A DNA stretch of 64,000 nt, taken from NCBI GenBank assembly GCA_963799245.1, contig CAWCWN010000003.1, positions 2,108,001 through 2,172,000 of the forward strand, in the 5' to 3' direction. Position 1 is the stretch's first letter; the number at the start of each line of letters is the position of its first letter. A program made the translations under genes and the position numbers. Below, one piece after another: positions 1-7,003 of the stretch. This DNA is from CAWCWN01 sp963799245 (GTDB lineage: Bacteria > Chloroflexota > Ktedonobacteria > Ktedonobacterales > Ktedonobacteraceae). The notes beneath the pieces were generated by a model. That model was not told where the DNA came from. It made no database searches and saw only the letters and a program-made list of their open reading frames with translations.

Positions 1-434
1 CCATCCAGATTGATCAGAATGGCCAGCCCCAGGCAATCTATGTGGACGGCCAGTGGGTGATGCACAACAGGCTTTTCCCCGTCTGGATCTACGGCGATCG
101 CAGCGAACTGATTTATCAGAAAGATGGCATCGTCTTCTGGATTGTGGGTGACCAGCGTGATGGCATAGGCAAAGATGAACTGCTCAACATCGCAAACTCA
201 CTCCAGATATTTCATGTAAGTCATGCCTTGCATGTCGGCGGAGATGCTTCACTGAACTCTGTCTCGCTGCTTCAGGGTGATGTAAATAGCCCCTTTACCG
301 GTGATGTGCTGGTCATCTTCCCTGATGATACCCATGTCGCCCCTTACCTGGCCCTGGTGGGTTCTCAGTCGGTTTCGACGAGCCCTCCTCCCAGCAGCAG
401 CTCGCACTCATTACATGCGCACACATTAAAATAA
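1..434 (+). CDS. C-terminal part of a DUF4367-like secreted/anchored protein (5' end outside window)
   Basis: The reading frame is already open at base 3 and ends with TAA at 432-434, so only the last ~144 residues are present. A WIVGDQ segment followed by DELLNIANSL resembles the end of DUF4367/MucB-like domains found in anti-sigma-factor and lipoprotein-sorting-like proteins, where a beta strand precedes a short closing helix. The last ~35 residues are Ser/Pro rich and look disordered. No membrane segment is visible in the part seen. The family call is tentative because the N-terminal half is missing. A GTG at 42 lies inside the frame but is not needed as a start. Confidence 0.45.
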   Translation, partial: IQIDQNGQPQAIYVDGQWVMHNRLFPVWIYGDRSELIYQKDGIVFWIVGDQRDGIGKDELLNIANSLQIFHVSHALHVGGDASLNSVSLLQGDVNSPFTGDVLVIFPDDTHVAPYLALVGSQSVSTSPPPSSSSHSLHAHTLK

Positions 435-486
435 GCGAGGGGTGGGATGGCATACCTCACAACAGGGTCGACTGCCAGGACCCGAA

Positions 487-528
487 TGTCCAAAACACTG
501 GACAAATGTTTGTGCCATCTGCTATGCT
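487..528 (+). promoter_or_regulatory. Putative promoter with overlapping inverted repeat upstream of the XRE gene
   Basis: TGGACA at 499-504 (one mismatch to TTGACA) and TATGCT at 523-528 are 18 bp apart, a plausible sigma-A promoter. An inverted repeat TGTCCA (487-492) / TGGACA (499-504) with a 6-bp spacer covers the -35 box. That position suits an operator for a small XRE repressor such as the one that follows, but binding is inference. Confidence 0.4.
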
Positions 529-654
529 TGAATTGTGGAAATGGAATGGGTTCAGGAGGTGGAAATGTTATCCTTGTGCCTGGCTCCTTCCTGCAATGTC
601 GCTGGAAAGGAGTCGCTAGTTTAACTATCCCTCAAAGAAGAGGAAGAGGAAACT

Positions 655-882
655 ATGAAATCACAGACTTCAAGGCAAAGGCCCGTGAAGCCGCATGGAC
701 TTCCCAATCTTCGTCTACTTCGTCAACGTAAAGGTTTGAGTATCGGTCAACTGGCGGACATGACCGGCCTCCGTCGAGACACTATCGCGCACCTTGAGAA
801 TGGTCGCGAAGACCCCCAACCCTATCACCTGCGTCTGTTAGCGCGCGTCCTCGATGTGCCTCAGCTGGAGCTTGTATCCTGA
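655..882 (+). CDS. Small XRE/Cro-type helix-turn-helix transcriptional regulator
   Basis: This 75-residue protein is almost only a HTH_3 domain. After a basic N-terminus, residues ~17-72 carry the pattern LRLLRQRKGLSIGQLADMTGL followed by RDTIAHLENGREDP and a closing LLARVLDV helix. These are the five helices of Cro/C1-type DNA-binding domains. The start is supported by a purine-rich Shine-Dalgarno (GAAGAGGAAGAGG) just upstream. There is no effector domain, so it probably acts as a small autoregulated repressor; an inverted repeat overlaps its likely promoter at 487-504. No restriction or toxin partner is adjacent, so a role as an R-M controller protein or antitoxin is not supported. Confidence 0.8.
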   Translation: MKSQTSRQRPVKPHGLPNLRLLRQRKGLSIGQLADMTGLRRDTIAHLENGREDPQPYHLRLLARVLDVPQLELVS

Positions 883-952
883 TCTGGTATGCTTTCCTAT
901 CTCGTAGGCGTGGGCGCGGTATCTCGCGCCGTTTCATCCCTGCGCAGAGGTA

Positions 953-3166
953 TCACGCCTGCCAGATGATGATTTCCCTGTCGGCGGATGCGGAAGCCAG
1001 GCCATCGGACCCCCAGGCAACGGCGCTCACAGCCCCCTGGTGGCCGCTGTAAACTCTCCTGGAGTTGTTGTCTATATTCCATACGCTTACCTGTTTGTCG
1101 ACGCTGCCGCTGGCAAGGTATGCCCGCCCGGATGGATCCCAGCTCACACCTGTCACGGTAGCCTGATGAGTCAGCGTGTGGATGAGCTGGCCAGTACTGA
1201 CTGCCCAGATACGTGCGGTCGCGTCTGTGCCTGCGGAGGCGAGCATACTGCTGTCAGGCGACCAGGCCAGGCCCAGGACCGCTCCTCTATGCCCGCTGTA
1301 GAGCGTATTTCTGCGTGGTTGTGCGGCCAGATCGGTGAGTATGATGCTCCCACTCGCCAGGGCCGTCGCGAGGTAGCGCTCGTCGGGTGAGAGGGCGATG
1401 GCATGTACGTTTGACTTGCCTGCTTTCCCTGCAGCATGATCTGCGCTTAAGGCCAGTTCTCGCACCCCTTCTCCCAGCGTGCCAATAAAGAGCCCGCTGC
1501 CGGCTGGCCACCATGCCAGGGCAGCGGGCACTGCGGCCAGGCTGAAGGGGGCCCGCTGCTGAGCACCCGTCGTATTCCAGATCTGTACGGTTTTGTCTCT
1601 TCCAGCCGACGCCAGCAATGCCCCATTGGGATGCCAGGCTACCGCCAGCAGCGGGCCCTGGTGCCCGCGATAGGTCAGAGTATTCTGCTCGCTAGCGACC
1701 CGCCAGAGGCGCGCTGTGTTATCGCGGGCGCCGGATACCAGGAGGGAGCCTCCAGGTGACCAGCTGATGCTAGTCACGGCATCACTATGCCCGCGCAGGA
1801 CATGCAGGGCATGCTCAGGCTTACGGGCCTGGATATAGAAATAGATGCCTGTACCGCCGGCGAGCGCGGCGATGCCTCCGATCGTTCCCCCAAGCACCCA
1901 GGCCAGGGCCCTGCGCCGGCTTATACCTTTTTTGCCAGCCGGGAGCGCCGGGTCAATGGGCACGCCGCCGCCTGGCGATGCTGGCACAGTCGGTGTAGTC
2001 GCCACGCTGGGGCTCTGCAGCGTGGCGGAGAGAGAGGGAGGAAGGGAAGGGGGAACGTATGCCGCCAGCGCCTGTGCCTGCCCCCCTCTATCCTCGGGGT
2101 AAAGAGGGGTAGGCGCAGCTGTGTTGATCGCTGGCTGCAGCGGAGACACTGCCGCTACCTGGGGGACTCCAGCGCCTGCGATCTGCCCTGGCGGGTAAAA
2201 TGCCAGGCCCGGGCGGCGCTGCAGCGCTGAATTACCCATGGCAAATTCCTCTGCGAAGGCGCTGATCGAGGGATAACGCTGCGCGGGTTTTTTGGCGAGG
2301 GCGCGTGCTAATACGCGCTCTATTGCCGCCGGCAGCTCGGGCGCAAATGTACGTATTGGAGGAGGCACTGCGCCGCTATGCTGGTGCATCAGCCGCAAGG
2401 GGTCACCCTCAAAGGGCGCATGCCCGGCAAGGAACTGGTAAATCATTACCGCCAGCGCATACTGGTCGCTCTCAGGTACAGCCACCCCCTCAAATTGCTC
2501 TGGCGCCATGTAGATGGGCGTGCCTAGAATTGTGCTTGTTGAGGAGTTGGAAGAGAAGAATTTCGCCAGTCCAAAGTCTGAGAGGAGGAGGTGGACGACC
2601 CTTCCCTGATCGATGCGCAACAGGAAGTTGGCGGGTTTGATGTCGCGATGAACGATACCGCGGTCGTGCGCGTATTGCAGCGCGGAAGCCGCCTGCTGCA
2701 GGTATTCGCCTGCCTCTGCCAGGCTCAGGGGCCAGTTGTCAGGCAAGCCGGCGGGTAACATGGGGACAGGTGAGCTGGATGAGGAGAACATGGCGCGAGC
2801 CGGGTGACCGCCAGCAAGGCTTGCCCGCCGCCTGAGCCAATCCCATAGAGAACCCTCGGGCCGGTATTGCATAACGATGTAGGCCCGCGGTCCTAGGACG
2901 GTCTCCTCCTCAGCATAGCGATAAAGCGGCAGAATGTGCAGGTGGTCAAGGCTCGCCACTGCGCGCGCCTCCTGCTTAAAACGCTCAATGATGCGCATGG
3001 GGGCACCGGCCTCTGGAAAGTCTGACGCATCGCTGTGGACAATTTTTATGGCCACCTGTTGACCGATGCTGGCGTCCTCTGCCAGGTAAACCGTCCCCAT
3101 GCCACCGCTACCCAGCAATCGTACGAGCGTATATCCTCCCAGAGAGGTGCCAATAAGCGTTTCCAC
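953..3166 (-). CDS. Transmembrane Ser/Thr protein kinase with C-terminal WD40 propeller
   Basis: This 737-residue Hanks-type kinase has a glycine loop at 18-26 (LGSGGMGTV), the ATP-anchoring Lys41, HRDIKPAN at 173-180 and DFG at 197-199. The APEQFEG activation segment end follows, so it should be active. A low-complexity insert of about 30 residues (Ser/Pro rich) sits in the N-lobe/C-lobe region around 115-145. A Pro-rich linker leads to one membrane helix (about 425-448, preceded by KKGISRRRA, positive-inside). Seven WD40-type repeats then fill residues ~455-737, the third and fourth degenerate, enough for one closed propeller. The propeller should face outside and may sense a ligand or protein. 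It is monocistronic, with the start 360 bp from divergent hppD. Confidence 0.93.
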   Translation of the reverse strand: METLIGTSLGGYTLVRLLGSGGMGTVYLAEDASIGQQVAIKIVHSDASDFPEAGAPMRIIERFKQEARAVASLDHLHILPLYRYAEEETVLGPRAYIVMQYRPEGSLWDWLRRRASLAGGHPARAMFSSSSSPVPMLPAGLPDNWPLSLAEAGEYLQQAASALQYAHDRGIVHRDIKPANFLLRIDQGRVVHLLLSDFGLAKFFSSNSSTSTILGTPIYMAPEQFEGVAVPESDQYALAVMIYQFLAGHAPFEGDPLRLMHQHSGAVPPPIRTFAPELPAAIERVLARALAKKPAQRYPSISAFAEEFAMGNSALQRRPGLAFYPPGQIAGAGVPQVAAVSPLQPAINTAAPTPLYPEDRGGQAQALAAYVPPSLPPSLSATLQSPSVATTPTVPASPGGGVPIDPALPAGKKGISRRRALAWVLGGTIGGIAALAGGTGIYFYIQARKPEHALHVLRGHSDAVTSISWSPGGSLLVSGARDNTARLWRVASEQNTLTYRGHQGPLLAVAWHPNGALLASAGRDKTVQIWNTTGAQQRAPFSLAAVPAALAWWPAGSGLFIGTLGEGVRELALSADHAAGKAGKSNVHAIALSPDERYLATALASGSIILTDLAAQPRRNTLYSGHRGAVLGLAWSPDSSMLASAGTDATARIWAVSTGQLIHTLTHQATVTGVSWDPSGRAYLASGSVDKQVSVWNIDNNSRRVYSGHQGAVSAVAWGSDGLASASADREIIIWQA

Positions 3167-3526
3167 CGTGGTTATGCTCCTACTTTACATAGCGTTCCCG
3201 TTTCCCGACCATCATAACATCGCGCTGGCGCGGCTGTCTATCTTCTGGGGGCGCGCTGCAGGGGTTTAGCAAAATCTTGAGAAACATTTGAGAAATGCGG
3301 CCGCGCAACTTGCGCTGCGCGAGCCTGGCTGCGTATAATAGTGGCAGTAACATCTTGCTCTATTGCAACATCGAAACAAAGGAGTTTCGGGATGTTTGAC
3401 GGCATTGTCCAGGCGAAGGCTCCGCCCTTTCAATGCATCGCAGCGTCTGTGCTTCATTCTCCCAACTCCCCATACATATGCGCGCCAGCATCTGGCCTCC
3501 TGGCGCTGAAAAGGAGAGAGCTGCTC
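3167..3526. other. Intergenic region between divergent kinase and hppD: promoter and long hppD leader
   Basis: This 360-bp gap holds the hppD promoter (3310-3339) and a leader of about 180 nt. Within the leader, AAAGGAG (3378-3384) lies 7 nt before an ATG at 3392 that is in frame with hppD, so a longer start is formally possible. No RNA motif was recognised. Confidence 0.5.
3310..3339 (+). promoter_or_regulatory. Putative promoter of the tyrosine-catabolism genes
   Basis: A perfect TATAAT at 3334-3339 is preceded by TTGCGC at 3310-3315 with an 18-bp spacer. Transcription would start near 3346, about 180 nt before the preferred hppD start. Confidence 0.5.
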
Positions 3527-4630
3527 ATGCCTGAAGAAGATTTTATGCCCATTCAGAACTTCGACTACCTCGAATTTTATGTTGGAAATGCCAAGCAGGC
3601 CGCGTACTATTACAGCAATGCGTGGGGCTTTACGCCTATCGCTTATGCCGGCCTGGAGACAGGAGTACGAGATCACACAAGTTACGCGCTGGAACAGGGC
3701 AATGTTCGCCTGGTCGTTTCCTCGCCGCTTACTCCAGAAGGTGAGATGGCCGAGCATGTCAGGCTGCATGGCGATGGCGTCAAAAATATTGCCCTGCGGG
3801 TGGATGACGCCGAGCGGGCGTATCGTGAAGCTACCGGCCGCGGCGCGCGCGGGGTCGCGGAACCCGCCACGAGCAGAGATGACCACGGCATGGTGAAGAG
3901 CGCGGCCATCGCTATTTATGGTGATACTATCCTGTCTTTCGTGGATCGCCAGGACTATAAAGGCGCCTTCTTGCCTGGTTATCACGAGCTGGCGAGCGGC
4001 ATGCCTCGTCGTGCACGGCCCGCCGGCCTGGCCGCGTTAGATCATGTTGTGGGCAACGTCGAACTGGGCAAGATGGACGAGTGGGTAGATTTTTATGAGC
4101 GCGTGCTTGGCTTCACCCAGCTTGTGCACTTTGATGATCAAGCTATCAGCACCGAGTATTCCGCCCTCATGTCCAAAGTCATGCAGAATGGCAGTGGACG
4201 TATCAAATTCCCCATTAACGAACCGGCTCCAGGGCGTAAAAAGTCGCAGATCGAAGAGTACCTTGAATTCTATCGCGGCCCTGGTGTGCAACACCTCGCC
4301 CTGAACACCACCGATATCATCAAGACTGTGCGAGGCCTGCAGGAGCGCGGCGTAGAGTTTCTTAAAACTCCCGGCAACTACTACGAAACTATCCTGGAGC
4401 GCGTTGGGACCATTGCTGAGGATGTTCAGCAGCTGGCGGAACTGGGTATTCTTGTTGATCATGACGATGAGGGCTACCTGCTGCAAATCTTTTCCAAGCC
4501 TGTTGTAAATCGCCCAACCGTCTTTTTTGAGATCATTGAGCGCAAAGGCGCGCGCGGCTTCGGCGAAGGGAATTTCAGGGCCCTGTTTGAAGCCCTGGAG
4601 CGCGAGCAAGAGTTGCGAGGAAATTTGTGA
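3527..4630 (+). CDS. hppD: 4-hydroxyphenylpyruvate dioxygenase
   Basis: This non-haem Fe(II) enzyme converts 4-hydroxyphenylpyruvate to homogentisate, the second step of tyrosine breakdown. The 367-residue protein has the two tandem vicinal-oxygen-chelate halves of the family, starting with an EFYVGNAKQAAYYY segment. Likely metal ligands are the His of LDHVVGNV, the His of GVQHLALN and the Glu of FFEIIERKG near the C-terminus. I chose ATG 3527, with GGAGAG just upstream, because it gives the usual family length. An in-frame ATG at 3392 with a good Shine-Dalgarno would add 45 residues unlike the family. fah and hmgA follow, after an inserted IsrB element. Confidence 0.95.
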   Translation: MPEEDFMPIQNFDYLEFYVGNAKQAAYYYSNAWGFTPIAYAGLETGVRDHTSYALEQGNVRLVVSSPLTPEGEMAEHVRLHGDGVKNIALRVDDAERAYREATGRGARGVAEPATSRDDHGMVKSAAIAIYGDTILSFVDRQDYKGAFLPGYHELASGMPRRARPAGLAALDHVVGNVELGKMDEWVDFYERVLGFTQLVHFDDQAISTEYSALMSKVMQNGSGRIKFPINEPAPGRKKSQIEEYLEFYRGPGVQHLALNTTDIIKTVRGLQERGVEFLKTPGNYYETILERVGTIAEDVQQLAELGILVDHDDEGYLLQIFSKPVVNRPTVFFEIIERKGARGFGEGNFRALFEALEREQELRGNL

Positions 4631-4639
4631 AGTCAGGAA

Positions 4640-4662
4640 CCCATCGCATTGAATGGGATGGG
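4640..4662. repeat. Imperfect hairpin after hppD
   Basis: CCCAT (4640-4644) pairs with ATGGG (4658-4662), and an inner CATT (4647-4650) pairs with AATG (4652-4655) around a 1-nt centre, so only part of the inner pairing can form. It lies 10 bp after the hppD stop and has no T-run. It could be a weak terminator or a transposon-end hairpin just outside the predicted left boundary. Confidence 0.35.
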
Positions 4663-4680
4663 CTTGCAAAAGGGCTCGTA

Positions 4681-4886
4681 CAAAGCAATTCCCTGACTAG
4701 TGGGCTCTCATTCATAGAAAGAGAGCAGCAGCGGTACGGGCTACAAGAATGCTTGGACACCACCCTCATCTGAGCCTCTTCCTGTTGCGCCCGAACAGAA
4801 GGTCCGATGGTATGGAACCTATGCCTGTACTGCCATCACGAAGGGTCATATCACCCAGGCGGTGACCTGGAGAAAGGGAAATCCCT
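4681..4886 (+). ncRNA. Putative omega-RNA (guide plus scaffold) of the IsrB element
   Basis: In IscB/IsrB systems the guide RNA scaffold lies directly 5' of the nuclease gene and its guide is templated by DNA beyond the transposon left end. The 256 bp between hppD and isrB fit this. A hairpin GCTCTC (4704-4709) / GAGAGC (4721-4726) with an 11-nt loop would be the first scaffold stem after the guide. A 7-bp stem pairs 4806-4812 with 4831-4837. Further local pairing joins GGTCA...CACC around 4844-4854 to GGTGACC at 4861-4867. An AAAGGG/CCCTTT hairpin (4873-4888) touches the TTG start codon. The guide would be about 4681-4700. The 5' and 3' ends are inferred. Confidence 0.55.
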
Positions 4887-5992
4887 TTGAGATTACCAGT
4901 TGTTGATAGACGTGGCAGCGTCCTCATGCCCTGCACACCAGCGAAAGCCCGCCACCTTTTTAAGAGTGGCAAGGCACGTCCGAGGCGGGACAAGTTGGGA
5001 TTGCTCTACGTGCAACTCTGCTACGAACAGGAACCAGCTAATCAACCGCTTGTGGTTGGCATCGATCCAGGCTCCAAATTTGAGGGCTTCAGCGTGGTCG
5101 GGACGCAGGAGACGGTGGTGAACCTGATGGTGGAAGCACCTGATCACGTGAAAGCGGCGGTCGAGACACGCAGGACGATGCGACGGGCTCGACGCCACCG
5201 CAAGTGGCGCAGGCCCAAGCGCTTTGACAATCGGCTCAAGCGTAAAAAGCGGCTCCCACCCTCCACGCGAAGTCGCTGGGAGGCCAAAGCGCGCATTGTC
5301 ACGCAGTTGAAGCGGGTCATGCCGCTCACGACCGTCGTCGTAGAAGACGTGCAAGCGGTCACACGCAAGGGTAAAGGCGGCAGGTGGAACGGTTCGTTCA
5401 GTTCCGTGCAGGTGGGCAAGGAGCACCTGTATCGACAGCTTCGTGAAATGGGGCTAGAGGTCCACACACGAGAGGGCTGGCAGACCAGGGACCTGCGAAA
5501 GCAGTACGGACTCAAGAAGACGAAAAGCAAGTCCACGCAGTCCTTCGAGAGTCATTGTGTGGATGCTTGGGCACTGGCGGCTGCGGAGAGTGGAGCTGTG
5601 CGCCCGACGTGTACCCGTTTGTGGTACATCGTACCAGCCGTCTTGCATCGCCGCCAGCTCCATCGCTTGCAAGCTTCGGCAGGGGGAGTGCGCAAGCCCT
5701 ATGGGGGCACTCGTTCGCTCGGATTGAAGAGAGGTACAGTCGTGCACCATGCCAAATATGGCCTCTGCGCTGTAGGAGGCTTTGACCGCAAGCAACAGAC
5801 CATCAGTCTCCATGCGTATCGAACAAACAAGCGGCTCACGCAAGGAGCCAAGGACAGGGACTGTCGAGTGTTGACCTGGGTGGCGTTTCGCTCCTGGTTG
5901 GTACGTGAGAAGAAACAAAAACACGAAGAGAGGAGGAGCGGCATTTCCTCCCGTCGCGTGAACGCAGACGGGTCTCCATGCCGCGATTTTTG
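4701..5992 (+). mobile_element. Non-autonomous OMEGA (IS200/IS605-like) element carrying isrB
   Basis: The element is inferred from three parts: the omega-RNA scaffold at its left end, the isrB gene, and a subterminal right-end hairpin at 5938-5984. It separates hppD from fah, two genes of one pathway, which argues for insertion. No TnpA (Y1 transposase) is present, so it would depend on a transposase supplied in trans. Boundaries are estimates: left near the first scaffold stem (~4701), right near the end of the T-run after the hairpin (~5990-5992). IS200/605 elements make no target duplication, so none is expected. Confidence 0.65.
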
Positions 5993-5993
5993 A
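4887..5993 (+). CDS. isrB: IsrB: IscB-like RuvC RNA-guided nickase without HNH domain
   Basis: This 368-residue protein has the IscB family order. The N-terminal PLMP-type domain has LMP at 13-15, then RuvC-I GIDPGS with Asp60. An Arg-rich bridge helix follows (about 94-118: TRRTMRRARRHRKWRRP). RuvC-II VVVEDVQ carries Glu153 and RuvC-III ESHCVDAWAL carries His223 and Asp226. RuvC-II and RuvC-III are only ~70 residues apart, so there is no room for an HNH. This makes it IsrB, not IscB; characterised IsrB is an omega-RNA-guided nickase of about 350 residues. All three RuvC acids are present, so it is probably active. The TTG start is required to keep the PLMP domain; GGAGAAAGG lies upstream. 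The last ~20 codons run through the right-end hairpin, and the stop overlaps the fah ATG. Confidence 0.9.
   Translation: MRLPVVDRRGSVLMPCTPAKARHLFKSGKARPRRDKLGLLYVQLCYEQEPANQPLVVGIDPGSKFEGFSVVGTQETVVNLMVEAPDHVKAAVETRRTMRRARRHRKWRRPKRFDNRLKRKKRLPPSTRSRWEAKARIVTQLKRVMPLTTVVVEDVQAVTRKGKGGRWNGSFSSVQVGKEHLYRQLREMGLEVHTREGWQTRDLRKQYGLKKTKSKSTQSFESHCVDAWALAAAESGAVRPTCTRLWYIVPAVLHRRQLHRLQASAGGVRKPYGGTRSLGLKRGTVVHHAKYGLCAVGGFDRKQQTISLHAYRTNKRLTQGAKDRDCRVLTWVAFRSWLVREKKQKHEERRSGISSRRVNADGSPCRDF
5938..5984 (+). repeat. Right-end subterminal hairpin of the isrB element
   Basis: GCGGCAT (5938-5944) pairs with ATGCCGC (5978-5984). CCCGTC (5950-5955) pairs with GACGGG (5967-5972), and GCG (5956-5958) with CGC (5963-5965) around a TGAA loop. 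A symmetric 5x5 internal loop separates the two main stems. It is followed by GATTTTTG. Such imperfect subterminal hairpins are what IS200/605 Y1 transposases recognise. It also lies between the AGGAGG at 5931-5936 and the fah start at 5993. Confidence 0.75.
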
Positions 5994-6952
5994 TGAAGCT
6001 TGTGACCTTTAGACTGCCTGACCGTACGACGCGCGCCGGTGTGGTCCATGCTGAGCGTGTCACCGCCCTCGAATATCCCGACCTGTTTGCGCTCCTGCGC
6101 GACCCGCAGGGACTGCAGAAGGCTCGCCGCGTACTGGAGAATATCAGCAGGGAAATCGCGCGTGAAGACCAGTCCCAGGTGCGGCATCATCACATGGGAG
6201 AGGAGTATATGCTGCACGAACTGGTGCCGCTCGCGCCGCTTCCGGCGCCCCCCAGCCTACGTGATTTCTACGCCTTTGAGGAGCATGTCAAAGCCGCCCG
6301 TGCCAAACGCAATGCCCAGATGATACCTGAATGGTATGAGATACCCACGTTCTACTTCTCCAACACCAGTGAGATCTATGGCCATGATGAACCTGTGCCC
6401 TACCCCGTGGGCAGCAGCGAACTGGACTTCGAGTTAGAGATTGCCTGTGTGATCGGGCGAGAAGGGAGAGATATTCCCGTTGAGGAGGCCGGCGCCTATA
6501 TCGCGGGCTATACCATCATGAATGATTGGAGCGCGCGCGATTTGCAACGCAAAGACATGCAGCTTCACCTCGGACCGGGCAAGGGTAAAGACTTTGCCAC
6601 CTCGCTTGGTCCCTGGCTGGTTACCCCCGATGAGTTGATGGCGCAACGCAGTGGAGGAAGTGACGCCGGGGGCGCGGCGCATGAGCGCTATGACATGGCT
6701 ATGCTGGCGCGCATCAACGGCAGAGAGGTTTCACGCGGGAATTTTCAGCAGATATACTACAGCTTCCCTCAGATGATCGCATATGCTTCGCGTAATGCTC
6801 GCCTGCGCGTTGGCGATGTGCTCGGCTCCGGTACCGTCGGCAGCGGCTGCCTGCTTGAGTTAGGCAATGAGGTGCACCCCTGGCTGCGGCGTGGAGATGT
6901 CATTGAGCTTGAGATCGAAGGCCTTGGTGTATTGCGGAATCGTATAGTGTAG
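5993..6952 (+). CDS. Fumarylacetoacetate hydrolase family protein (tyrosine catabolism)
   Basis: The 319-residue protein belongs to the FAA hydrolase family, which cleaves fumarylacetoacetate to fumarate and acetoacetate in the last step of tyrosine breakdown. Metal-site features are visible: ELDFELEIACVIG supplies the acidic pair, and the NDWSARDLQ segment supplies the next acidic ligand. GKDFATSLGPWLVTPDEL is typical of the family. I prefer ATG 5993 (MKLVTFRLPD) over the in-frame ATG 5978, which lies within the inserted element. The 5993 ATG overlaps the isrB stop as TGATG, so translation may be coupled. hmgA follows after 51 bp. Other FAH-fold enzymes act on related acylpyruvates, but the neighbours support this role. 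Confidence 0.88.
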   Translation: MKLVTFRLPDRTTRAGVVHAERVTALEYPDLFALLRDPQGLQKARRVLENISREIAREDQSQVRHHHMGEEYMLHELVPLAPLPAPPSLRDFYAFEEHVKAARAKRNAQMIPEWYEIPTFYFSNTSEIYGHDEPVPYPVGSSELDFELEIACVIGREGRDIPVEEAGAYIAGYTIMNDWSARDLQRKDMQLHLGPGKGKDFATSLGPWLVTPDELMAQRSGGSDAGGAAHERYDMAMLARINGREVSRGNFQQIYYSFPQMIAYASRNARLRVGDVLGSGTVGSGCLLELGNEVHPWLRRGDVIELEIEGLGVLRNRIV

Positions 6953-7003
6953 GTAGTGAGGTAATCGCTGAACGAGCCTGAAGAGAGAAGGAGGTAGACA
7001 GGT

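Noticed and set aside
447..731. 94-residue open frame overlapping the start of the XRE gene
   Set aside because: It has no ribosome site, no family features, and runs through the promoter and operator of the XRE gene in another frame.
4887..5993. Classification as IscB, Cas9-like or TnpB
   Set aside because: There is no HNH between RuvC-II and RuvC-III, which excludes IscB and Cas9; the PLMP domain and the upstream RNA region exclude TnpB.
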